A DNA stretch of 64,000 bases from Myxococcales bacterium (lineage in GTDB: Bacteria; Myxococcota_A; Polyangia; Polyangiales; Polyangiaceae), in the NCBI GenBank assembly GCA_016794345.1, contig JAEUKE010000207.1, positions 124,001-188,000 of the forward strand. The letters are read 5' to 3'. Within the stretch, counting starts at the first letter, position 1. Every line of letters starts with the position of its first letter. A program made the position numbers and the translations under genes. Positions 34,501 through 42,400 of this stretch are shown piece after piece. The notes beneath the pieces were generated by a model, which did no database searches, was not told the origin of the DNA, and saw only the letters and a list, made by a program, of their open reading frames with translations.

Positions 34501-36240
34501 CGCGCCGCGGTCGCGGTCGACGAATGCGCCGGAGCGCAGCTGCCCGTCAACCTCGAGCGAGAGGTTCTCGATCTGCGCGTCGGGCGGGAGCGGGAAGCGG
34601 AAGATGCCCTCGAGCTCCTCGTCGGTCTGGTTCGTGAACGTCTCGTCCACCTCGACGCGCGCCACGAGATCGACGACGCGCACCTTCACCGCGGCCTTCT
34701 CGAGCTTCACGGCCTTGACGCGCTCGGTCTGCTCCCCCGGCTTCTTCGCGCGGAGCTCGCCGAGGCCGCGGAGCGCGAGCGCCTCCTCGGTCTTCGGGCC
34801 TTCGGTCGTCCAGGCGATGCTGTCGCTCAGGTTCGCGTTCGAGGCGACGACGGGCTCGCCGCTTCCTTCGACTGTCGCCTCCTCGCCCGAGCGGACCTTC
34901 ACCGTCTTGCCCGAGGCGCTGGTGACGTCGACCCAGCCGCGAACGACCTCCACCGAGGCGCGGCGGTCGGTGACGGTGGCGGCGACCTTCGTGTTGGGGA
35001 CGGTGACCTCACCCTGCGGGAGGATGAGCTTCGCCGGCTGCGCGCCCGCGACCTCCTTCACCTCCGCGACGACGAGGCCACGCTCGATCTTCGCTTGGCG
35101 CGTGGTCCCTGCCGGGAGCACGACCTCCGAGTTGCGGTCGATGGCGATCCAGGAGTCGTCCGCGAGCTTGATGCGCGCCCGCGTCTTGGAGTCCGTCTTC
35201 AAAGTCGAGCCGGGCTCGATCGTCGCGCCCTGCGCCACGGTCTTGCAGCCGTCCTTGCAGACCTCGAGGCCCTCGCCGCCGTCGGACGCGGCCCGGCTCA
35301 GGACGGCGACCGTGCCGCTCCATGCGCCCTCCGAAAACGCGGTCTCGGTCGCGTTTTCGGTCAGGCCGTCTTTCTTGATGAGGAAGCCGCCGACCGCCGC
35401 GGCGGCGGCCATGCCGCCGACGAGCGCGGCCAGGAAGCCCTTGCGACGGAAGAGCGAGACCACCGGCGCGCTCTGCGCGGGTGAGGTCGCGACCTTCTTC
35501 TCCGGCGCGCGGACGTCGAGGTCCGGGACTCGCGCCTCGGCCGGACGGGCGCTGCCAGCCGACGGCTGCGTGCTGAAGCCCCCCGACGGGCCGGTGTTGT
35601 TGCGTCCCGTCACGGCGTCCACCGGGCGCCCGGCCTCGGACTCGGCCGGCGCGGAGACGGGGGTGACGTGGGTGGCCGGCGCGCTGCGGCGGTCGAGGAC
35701 AGCCGAGAGCGGGACGGTCTTCACCGTGGGCACGAAGGGGTCGTCGATCTTCTCGGGCAACGGCTTGGGCGCCGCGGGCTGCGGCGCGGCAGCGGCGTCC
35801 TCCTCGGCGAACCGGTTCGGCTCGAAGACGGTGGCGTTGTTGTCGACCGCGGGCTCCGCCGCGGCGCCGGCGAACACCGGCTGCTCGGCGAGCATGGTCG
35901 GCGCGGTCGGGTCGGCGGACGTGGCCGTCATGACGGCGCTCGTGCGCGGCGCGGCGACGGAGGCGGGCCCCGAGAGCGTGATCGACTGGCTCGGCTGCGG
36001 CCCTTCAGGGCGCAGATCGAGGACGTGAGCGAGGATGCGCTCGGGGTCGAGATCGGCGGGGCGGAAGTCGCCGCCCGCGTGCGCGACCATCTCCGCCACC
36101 TGCTCCGCTTCGTAGCGGAGGTCGCGGCAGCGATCACAGTCGGCGATGTGGTCGACGATCCTGGTGGGAGCTTGGCCTTCGAGGATGTCGGCCATCGACT
36201 CCTCGACTTCGCGGCACAGTTCTTCGTTGTTGCTGTTCAT
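31501..36240 (-). CDS. Anti-sigma zinc-finger / FecR / VIT / vWA transmembrane protein
   Basis: 1579 residues. Residues 1-50 carry a ZAS-type zinc motif (C9, H31, C35, C38 in HIADCDRCRDL). After an acidic/Pro-rich segment comes one TM (about 268-288, AALVGGMAAAAAVGG). Outside it follow a FecR-like domain (about 305-460), a VIT domain (about 505-640, LEGIFRFPLPPDAQIENLSL), a vWA domain (about 805-1000) with MIDAS VVDSSRSM at 816-820, then Ser/Asp/Pro-rich linkers, a TPR-like part and a C-terminal beta domain. It lies 24 bases after an ECF sigma gene, so it is probably the cognate anti-sigma. The MIDAS and VIT parts suggest sensing of an extracellular ligand (inference). Confidence 0.88.
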   Translation of the reverse strand: MNSNNEELCREVEESMADILEGQAPTRIVDHIADCDRCRDLRYEAEQVAEMVAHAGGDFRPADLDPERILAHVLDLRPEGPQPSQSITLSGPASVAAPRTSAVMTATSADPTAPTMLAEQPVFAGAAAEPAVDNNATVFEPNRFAEEDAAAAPQPAAPKPLPEKIDDPFVPTVKTVPLSAVLDRRSAPATHVTPVSAPAESEAGRPVDAVTGRNNTGPSGGFSTQPSAGSARPAEARVPDLDVRAPEKKVATSPAQSAPVVSLFRRKGFLAALVGGMAAAAAVGGFLIKKDGLTENATETAFSEGAWSGTVAVLSRAASDGGEGLEVCKDGCKTVAQGATIEPGSTLKTDSKTRARIKLADDSWIAIDRNSEVVLPAGTTRQAKIERGLVVAEVKEVAGAQPAKLILPQGEVTVPNTKVAATVTDRRASVEVVRGWVDVTSASGKTVKVRSGEEATVEGSGEPVVASNANLSDSIAWTTEGPKTEEALALRGLGELRAKKPGEQTERVKAVKLEKAAVKVRVVDLVARVEVDETFTNQTDEELEGIFRFPLPPDAQIENLSLEVDGQLRSGAFVDRDRGAAIWRGVIQNAAPKTPRPREEIVWVPGPWRDPALLEWQRGGRFELRIFPIPKKGSRRVVLSYTQTVPQSGGVRRFSYPLAHDASGSTKIDDFSFDVQVLGNDASFGVEQRGYQLTKADSSSGGDRFVMNEKGFVPAGDLTIEYALPDRKAELTAWAFEASPSTTTATNQTPAISSNDKISSGKPATGAVTSGDRAKQAEAEAKAFVDDTRPFVALSLRPKLPRFPEGRERLHVIVVDSSRSMVGERYARARQLASNVVKEMDRRDSFLLLACDTTCQAMGASTARTIPAPSAPGAEAAGQVDAFLGAIDPEGGSNLLAAVKAARHAASTAAGKELRIIYLGDGTPTVGPTKAASLESAVRHTLPGGDGSVIAVALGSDADTTTLGALARGGNGVVVPFVPGETVGTAAVNVLASAYGSVLSDIEVVLPPGLAEVTPVRVDPIPAGGEAFVFARMTGGKEVKGDVVVRGRIGRDRFEQKYPANIASTTNAGNAFVPRLFASAKINELETAGVADDRERIVALSKHFQVASRHTSLLVLESEAMDKAFGLDRKTSTSSFSGESGAQSSSADAEGEDELQTAENEAAKEEDSTGLDLADKKAKGDVGAGFGPSGGGGSRASGGLARPAPTSAPAAEAAAPAPPAKAAKPTNQPADDPFSPGWGRDDQRRRPRPQPNLVPMRRVFDRKATFSADNALAKEVANLLAEAETAQKSAPDSRDRTVALYKALMASGRIGEAQELTAKWSERDALDPDALLARADLAAMNGDRSRAMRILSGLSDVRPGDKNVQRRLASAFTQLGAPDLACQHRLALADLDVGDLKTVAAAVRCSGEQGLTDLSRTIVSNAPSSIRDRIDTTARDLKLNDVPALLGDLRVTATWSAPVDLDLALVDKNGRRFSWLGSTVPSIGVTAKDAGSTSTETIAVSGLQNGNLALEVVRASTDGSKIPVTGELTITLPGGQTRKVPFTLTNNRVEVGSVRVFFESRLVPIDQFGGGGWRGPTTF

Positions 36241-36264
36241 GACCGTGTTCCTCCGACCATCCCG

Positions 36265-36849
36265 TCACACGTCCGCGAGGGACTCTCTGAGCCTGATCAA
36301 GGCGCGGCTGACTCGCTTGCGCGCCGCCGCCTCGTCGACGCCACACGCCACCGCGACCTCGCGGAAGCTCATGCCTGCGTCGTAACGGAGCACCACCGCC
36401 TCACGCTCGCTGGGCTTGAGCTGCGCGAGGGCGTTGCGCGCTCGAACCGCACGCTCGCGCTCGATGGCGAGCTCGCCGGCGTCGGCGCCTCGCCCCGTGT
36501 CGTGCACGAGCCGAAGGCGAGCCTGCCGCCGGTTCTTCATCTCGTTGTGCCGGCCGCATATCCGCCGCGCGATGCCGAAGAGCCACGCGCGGATCGATCC
36601 TTCGAACCGGAACCCGGGGAAGCCGTCGTAGGCGGCGAGCAGGGTCTCCTGCACCAGCTCCTCCGCCTCCGCCTGGGAGCCAGTCAGCGCGGTGCAGAGC
36701 CGCCCGAGCGGGGCCGAATAGGCTCGGGTACAACGGGCGAGAGCCTCCTTGTACCGTGACTCCGCGATCAGACCCTCGATCTCGGCGGCCTCGTCGGCCG
36801 TCTCGGTTCGCGCGACCGCCTTCACCATCTTACCCTCATCGTCCGTCAT
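36265..36849 (-). CDS. ECF-type RNA polymerase sigma factor
   Basis: About 194 residues from ATG 36849; ATG 36828 has a better ribosome-binding site (GAGG 5 bases upstream) and may be the true start. Region 2 (AEELVQETLLAAYDGFPGFRFEGSIRAWLFGIARRI) and region 4 (LAQLKPSEREAVVLRYDAGMSFREVAVACGVDEAAARKRVSRAL) are clear. It precedes the zinc-finger anti-sigma/vWA gene by 24 bases, the usual arrangement of a sigma/anti-sigma pair. Confidence 0.93.
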   Translation of the reverse strand: MTDDEGKMVKAVARTETADEAAEIEGLIAESRYKEALARCTRAYSAPLGRLCTALTGSQAEAEELVQETLLAAYDGFPGFRFEGSIRAWLFGIARRICGRHNEMKNRRQARLRLVHDTGRGADAGELAIERERAVRARNALAQLKPSEREAVVLRYDAGMSFREVAVACGVDEAAARKRVSRALIRLRESLADV

Positions 36850-37050
36850 GTGCCTGTGGCCCGAAGGTTCGTGACTGTCTGTTTGGAGGCGTGCGGAAAG
36901 GATCGCATCGCCCCGTTCGTACTCGGGACGACCGAGATTCCCCGCTGACCCCGGCGCTGGCCATCCAATCAGCTGGCCTGGGCCCACGACTTGCAGTGCG
37001 CTCTCTCCGACGACCGCTTAGAATCGGTCGTCGGTAGGGAGCCGTCAGCC

Positions 37051-38430
37051 ATGACCAACGCATTTGCCTCTCGATTCGCACCCTCACGAGTGCTCGCGTG
37101 CGCCCGTGACCTGATCACCCAACGGAGCGGGTCGACAGAAGGCTACACGTGGAGCGTGAACGGCCGTCAACACCCCCTGCTGTCGACGTTGCTCGCGGCG
37201 GCGCTCGTGGTGGGCGGCGCCGGGACGGCGTCCGCTCAGCAAGCGCCCGCAGGCAAGCAACCGGCAGGGCAGAAGGCCCCCGCCAAACCCGCGCAGGCAG
37301 CCAAGCCCGCCAAACCCAAGGCGCCCGCGAAGGCGGACGACATCGATCCCGTCGAGGAGGAAGCGCCGGAGGTCCGAGCGCAGCGGGGCATCGTGGTCCT
37401 GCAGCGCGCCGGACAGCCCCTCGGGCTCGGCGTGGTCCTCGGTGGCGACGGTCGCATCCTCAGCGCGCTCTCCCCTCTCGGCTCGGGGAACGAGCTCGAG
37501 GCGAAGTTTGCTGACGATACTGTCCACAAGGTCAAGCTCGGCCACCACGACCGCATCTGGGACCTCGCGCTGCTCGTCCCGCAGTCGGGCAAGTGGACGG
37601 ATGGCCTCGGCGCCTCGAGCGCCGACCCGCTACGGGAGGACGCGACGGTCCGCGCGTTCTCCGCGGCGACGAAGGGCAAGCCCGTCGCGTCGCCGGTCGA
37701 TCTCCGGTCGCGGCGCTCGCTCATCGGCGGCGACGACCAGACGCTCGCGAACGCGATCGAGCTCGGCAGCCGCATCAACGCGCGTGACCTGGGCTCCCCG
37801 CTCATCGACGAGAAGGGTCGCGTCGTCGGCATCCTCGGCCGGGCCTGCCTGCCAATCGAGGGAAAGCCGTGCTCGCCGGTCGCCTTCGGCGTCCCGGTCC
37901 CGATCATCAAGTCGTTCCTCAAGAGCGTGCCGCCCGACGCCGTCCCGCCGGTCCCGTGGCTGGGCGTCCAGGGCGTGTCCGAAGCGACCCCGGTCGTGAA
38001 GGGCGTGCGCCTCCTCTCGATCGCCAAGAACAGCCCCGCGGCGAACGCGAAGCTCAAGGCGGGCGAGAAGGGCACCGGCGACCTCATCGTCGCGGTGGGC
38101 GGCCAGCCCGTCACCTCGCCGGAAGAGCTCGCCTCGGAGATCAAGAAACACGCGATCGGCGAGAAGGTCCCGCTCACGGTGTTCAACAAGGGCGGCTACA
38201 AGAACGTCGACGTCGTGCTCCGCGCGCCGCCCGACCCCGCGAAGCCGGCAGAGCCGAAGGCGAAGCTCGTCGACAAGCCGTCCGCGCCCGCCGCGCCGCC
38301 CAAGAAGAAGGGCGAGAAGGCGGGGAAGCCCGGAAAGCCGGCAGCCAAGCCCAAGGCCAAGCCCGCCGCGGAGGAGTCCGAGCAGTCCGGTCCGCCCGCC
38401 GAGAACGACCCCTTCAGCGAGCAGCTCTGA
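37051..38430 (+). CDS. Trypsin-fold/PDZ protein lacking catalytic residues (pseudo-HtrA)
   Basis: About 459 residues from ATG 37051 (GGGAG 9 bases upstream); GTG 37156 would give a shorter signal peptide. A secretion signal (LLSTLLAAALVVGGAG) is followed by Lys/Ala/Pro sequence, an HtrA-like barrel and one PDZ domain (about 310-400). The Asp motif is present (DRIWDLALLV), but the His region is SALSPLGSG and the Ser motif reads ARDLGSPLID rather than GNSGGPL. It is therefore a probable pseudoprotease with scaffold or regulatory roles. A Lys/Pro-rich tail follows. The gene is divergent from the ECF sigma gene. Confidence 0.82.
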   Translation: MTNAFASRFAPSRVLACARDLITQRSGSTEGYTWSVNGRQHPLLSTLLAAALVVGGAGTASAQQAPAGKQPAGQKAPAKPAQAAKPAKPKAPAKADDIDPVEEEAPEVRAQRGIVVLQRAGQPLGLGVVLGGDGRILSALSPLGSGNELEAKFADDTVHKVKLGHHDRIWDLALLVPQSGKWTDGLGASSADPLREDATVRAFSAATKGKPVASPVDLRSRRSLIGGDDQTLANAIELGSRINARDLGSPLIDEKGRVVGILGRACLPIEGKPCSPVAFGVPVPIIKSFLKSVPPDAVPPVPWLGVQGVSEATPVVKGVRLLSIAKNSPAANAKLKAGEKGTGDLIVAVGGQPVTSPEELASEIKKHAIGEKVPLTVFNKGGYKNVDVVLRAPPDPAKPAEPKAKLVDKPSAPAAPPKKKGEKAGKPGKPAAKPKAKPAAEESEQSGPPAENDPFSEQL

Positions 38431-38483
38431 CCTTGCGCTGAGCCTGGCGGCGACACGCCGCAAGGAAAGGCTTGGTGCTGCTC

Positions 38484-38524
38484 TTTCACCACCCCCCTGC
38501 CCCCCTCACGTTCGTGAGGGGGGA
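38484..38524. repeat. C/G-run palindromic repeat
   Basis: Near-perfect copy: TTTCACC then CCCCCCTCACG (38500-38510), loop TT, CGTGAGGGGGG (38513-38523). An 11-bp stem with a 2-base loop. Intergenic, after the pseudo-HtrA gene. Confidence 0.8.
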
Positions 38525-38540
38525 GCGGGACAGCTGGTCG

Positions 38541-38574
38541 CGGGGACGCCGAAGGTGTCCCCGTTTCGCTTTTG
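38541..38574 (+). terminator. Hairpin terminator candidate
   Basis: CGGGGAC (38541-38547) pairs with GTCCCCG (38557-38563), followed by TTTCGCTTTT. A GC-rich stem with a T-rich tail fits a rho-independent terminator for the pseudo-HtrA transcript, just before the PP2C gene. Confidence 0.45.
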
Positions 38575-38588
38575 TGGGGCCCAAGTCG

Positions 38589-38617
38589 TTGACACGGATG
38601 CCCTTCCCCGCGACCAT
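38589..38617 (+). promoter_or_regulatory. Candidate promoter for the PP2C gene
   Basis: A perfect TTGACA (38589-38594) is followed after 17 bases by GACCAT (38612-38617), a weak -10. It would leave only about 12 bases of leader before the ATG at 38636. Suggestive but not strong. Confidence 0.3.
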
Positions 38618-38635
38618 CGCTCACCCGCTTTGGCC

Positions 38636-39439
38636 ATGGCCGTCCCCGGCACGAACATCCACGCGCAGTTCCGAATCGAGGTAGCCGGCGAAACCAACGT
38701 CGGCCGCAAGCGGAACCACAACGAAGACAACTTCTCCATCCTGGCGGAGTACGGTCTCTTCGTCGTGGCCGACGGCATGGGCGGTCACGCCTCCGGCGAG
38801 GTGGCCTCGCAGATGGCGCTCGACGCGTTGAAGGAGTTCTTCTCCGCGACGCAGGACGACCCCGAGCGCACGTGGCCCTACAAGATGGACCGGACCAAGG
38901 GCTATGAGGAGAACCGGCTCATCACGGGCATCAAGCTCGCGAACCTGCGCATCTACGAGACCGGCCAGCGCGAGCTGAAGAAGCGGAACATGGGCACGAC
39001 GCTCGTGAGCATCTTCACCGCAAACGACGGCGTCTACGTGGCCCACGTCGGCGACAGCCGAGTCTACCGGTTCCGCGCCGGCAAGCTCGAGCAGCTCACC
39101 GAGGACCACTCGCTGCTCAACGACTACATCAAGATGAAGCGCCTGACGGAGGAGGAGATCGCCAACTTCCCTCACAAGAACGTCATCGTCCGCGCGCTCG
39201 GCATGAAGGATACGGTCAAGGTCGACACCCGGTTCGAGCTCCCGCAGCTGAACGACACCTATCTCCTCTGCTCCGACGGCCTCTCGGGCCCCGTCTCCGA
39301 CCCCGAGATCGCGGAGATCCTCGGCCAGTACGCGGATCTGAAGACGGCGAGCGCCAAGCTGATCGAGCGCGCGAACGAAAACGGCGGACCGGACAACGTG
39401 ACGTGCGTTCTGGTCCGCTGGATGCGCGGCGCCGGTTAG
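38636..39439 (+). CDS. PP2C-family Ser/Thr protein phosphatase
   Basis: 267 residues from ATG 38636. All PP2C metal-ligand motifs are present: GRKRNHNEDNF, VVADGMGGH, GTTLVSI, VAHVGDSRVYRF, LCSDGLSGPV and the C-terminal GGPDNVTCVLV. Such phosphatases reverse Hanks-kinase phosphorylation, and three such kinases lie downstream in this window. The 44-base gap to the giant TPR gene on the same strand suggests co-transcription. Confidence 0.95.
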   Translation: MAVPGTNIHAQFRIEVAGETNVGRKRNHNEDNFSILAEYGLFVVADGMGGHASGEVASQMALDALKEFFSATQDDPERTWPYKMDRTKGYEENRLITGIKLANLRIYETGQRELKKRNMGTTLVSIFTANDGVYVAHVGDSRVYRFRAGKLEQLTEDHSLLNDYIKMKRLTEEEIANFPHKNVIVRALGMKDTVKVDTRFELPQLNDTYLLCSDGLSGPVSDPEIAEILGQYADLKTASAKLIERANENGGPDNVTCVLVRWMRGAG

Positions 39440-39482
39440 CGATTGCATCGCCTTTTTCGAGCGTGGTGGGTAGCATCCGCGG

Positions 39483-42400
39483 GTGGCGGAAGACAAAGAC
39501 CGACCCTCGAGCCCGACCGCTGAGCCGGCTGCCGAGGAAGGCAAGAAGGCGCGCACGCTACACGGGCACCGGCCGCTCGCGGACGCGCAGCAGCCGGTGC
39601 CGCCGCCCGCTCCTTCACCCGCACCTTCCCCGCGCCCTCTCGGACCTCCGCCGCGCCTTCGTCCGCCGCGCGTAGGAGGCTGGGCCGCGCCCGGCACGCC
39701 GCCAGCGCCAGGCGCGCCGACCGCGCCCGGCGGCACGGTCAAGCCTCCGATCGTGCGGTCGAAGACGCCGCCGCCGCTGCAGCGCGTCTCGCCGGTGCCA
39801 GCCGCTTCGCCGCCGCAACGGACGGTCCTGTACGGCACGAAGGTCGAGGAACAGACGCAGGTCGAGGCTCCGAAGGAAGAAGAGCCGGTCGAGCTCGAGG
39901 AGACCAGCGAGGCCGAGCTGCTCGAGGAGGACTGGGATCGCCCGACCGAGACGCGCGCCGAGGCGGAGAAGGAAGAGAAGACCGAGCCGAACAAACGCGA
40001 GCGTCAGCCGCGCGCCGCCGTGGAGCCCGCGCGCTCCGCGCGGCCTCAGTCGGTGAGCCCCGGCGCGTACACGATGACCTCCGAGCCGCAGTTCGCCGGC
40101 GCGGCCGCCGGCGCGAGCGAGGCGCCGCCGCCGCCCTCGTCGAAGGAGGCCGCGAGCCCCCTCGAGCGAGAGCTCGTCGCGCGCGCCGACCGCATCAAGC
40201 AGGACGACCCGATCGGCGCCGCGCGCGCGCGCGTCGAGGCCGGCCTGGTCTCCGAGTGGATGCTCGCCGATCGCGACCAGGCGCGCGGCCACTACGCCGC
40301 GGCGCGCACGCTGGTGCGCACGCTCCAACCGGCGCTCACGCGCATCCGGCGCATCGGGTCTGCGCAAACAGCACTGTCAGGATCATCCGGCGCGGCCGGC
40401 GAGGTGCTCGCGGTCCTGGAAGACGAGCTCGCGATCGCGGAGACCGACGAGCTCCGGGCGGATCTGCACGCCGCGAAGGCGCGCGCGTTCGAGTCGCAGG
40501 GCAACCTCGAGAAGGCGCGCGCCGCCTACCGCGAGGCGCTCCGCTTCACGTCGAGGCACCCCGCCGCGCTGCGCGGGCTCGAGACGACGCTCCGCCGCGA
40601 GCTGGCGGACGACGGCAAGCCCCTCTACGGCGAGCTCGCCTCGCACCTCGTCACGCTCTCCGAGTCGTTCGCGCCGGACGGCACCGACGGCGACGCGGCG
40701 CTCGCGGCCTGGATCTGCGTCGAGCGGGCGGAGCTGGCCGAGCGCCACATGAAGGACGCCGCCGCCGCCCACGAAGCGTTGAAGCGCGGCGTAGCCCTCG
40801 CACCAGGCCCCGGTCCAGTCCGGTCCGCGCTCGTGCGGCACCTCTCGAAACACGACCGCGACAACGGGCTCGCGGAGGCGTTGCGGATCGAGGCCGAGCG
40901 CGAGAGCGACCCCGATCGCGCTGCGCGCCTCCTCTACGCCAGCGCCCGCATCACGCTCGACCGTCTCGGCGCCCGCGGCGACGGCATGGCCGCGCTCGTG
41001 CGCGCCGATCAGCGCGCATCGCAAGGCTCGCCCGTCCAGGCGCGCATACTCGCCGAGCTCTTGAGCCAGCTCGAAATCGACGGTGACCACGCCAAGATCG
41101 TCGAGGTGCGCGTCAAGCGGCTCGGGCTGCTCGTCCGCCCCGAGGCGATCGCGTTCGAGTACCTGCGCCTCGCGGAGGCCTACGGTCGCCTCGGCCGCGC
41201 GGACCTCGCGGCCGACGCCGCGGCGCGCGCGCTCACCCAGGACCCTGCGAGCGTCACCGCGCGCAGCACGCTCGATCTCGCGCTCCAGCGGCTCGGCCGT
41301 CACGCCGAGCGGGTCGCCACCTGGCTCCGCGAAGCAAACGGCTCCGCGCCGACGAGCGCGCGCGTGCGCGCCTTCCTCCGCGCAGCCGACATCGCCAACC
41401 GCCACCTCGGCCGCCGCGATCAGGCGATCGACGCGCTGCGCGCCGCGGCGCTCCTCGACCCCGGCCACGGCGAGATCTTCGACTCGCTCTCCGCGCTGCT
41501 CGCGGCGCCGCCGCAGACGGAGGAAGCAGGGATCAAGAACGCAGGCGAGCGGGTCGACCTCTATTATCAGGCTGCCGAGCGAGAGACCGACGGCGAGCGC
41601 AAGCTCGCGCTGCTCGAGAAGGTCGCGGCGATCTACGAGGACGAGCTCGGGCGCGCCGACCTCGCCATCGACGTCGCCGAGAAGATGCTCGCCGTCGACT
41701 CCAAGCGGCGCAGCGCGATCCTCATCCTCGAGCGCAACGCCCGGCGAGCCGGCGACCACGCGCGTCTGACGAAGGCGCTCCTCGACGAGGCCGCGAGCGC
41801 CACGGACGCCGCGCTCAAGGCGCGGCTCTTCCTCGAGGCGGCGCTCGTCGCCGACCAAGAGGGCGACCACGACCGAGCGCTCGCCCTGATGGATCGGGCG
41901 ATCGCCGCGCGCGTCGGCAACGTGGAGGCCATGCGGGCCCGCGTCGAGCTGCTCAAGCGGATGAACCGCTTCGACGAGGCCCGCAAGACGCTGGCCTCGC
42001 TCGTCGAGCACGAGCCCGAAGCCGCCTTCGAGACCTGGCTCGAGATCGCGGACCTCGACGAGTCCTTCCGCAAGGCGCCGATCGACGCGGTCGAGGCCTA
42101 CCGCGCGGCGCACAAGGCGAGGCCCGAGCACCCGCTGCCCTCCCTCGCGATGATCCGGCTCTTGCGGACCACGAAGAGCTACAAGCGGCTCGTCAGCGAG
42201 CTGAAGCTCCTCGCGAAGTCCGAGCACGTGCTGACGAGCCTCTCGCAGCTCCACCTCATGGCCGCCGAGGTCGAGGAGTGCTGCCTGGGGGACGACGACG
42301 CAGCCCTCAAGAGCCTCGAGGCCGCCGACGAAGCGCTGGGGAAGGCCCCGGATCCTGCGTGGGACGCCGCCATCCTCGAGTCGACCGAGCGCATCCTGTT

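Noticed and set aside
32014-35484. Open frame of over 1100 codons antisense to the vWA protein gene
   Set aside because: No recognisable motif, and the reverse strand carries VIT and vWA domains.
36937-36941. GGAAT on the minus strand as an ECF-type -35 element upstream of the sigma gene
   Set aside because: No convincing -10 partner at the expected spacing.
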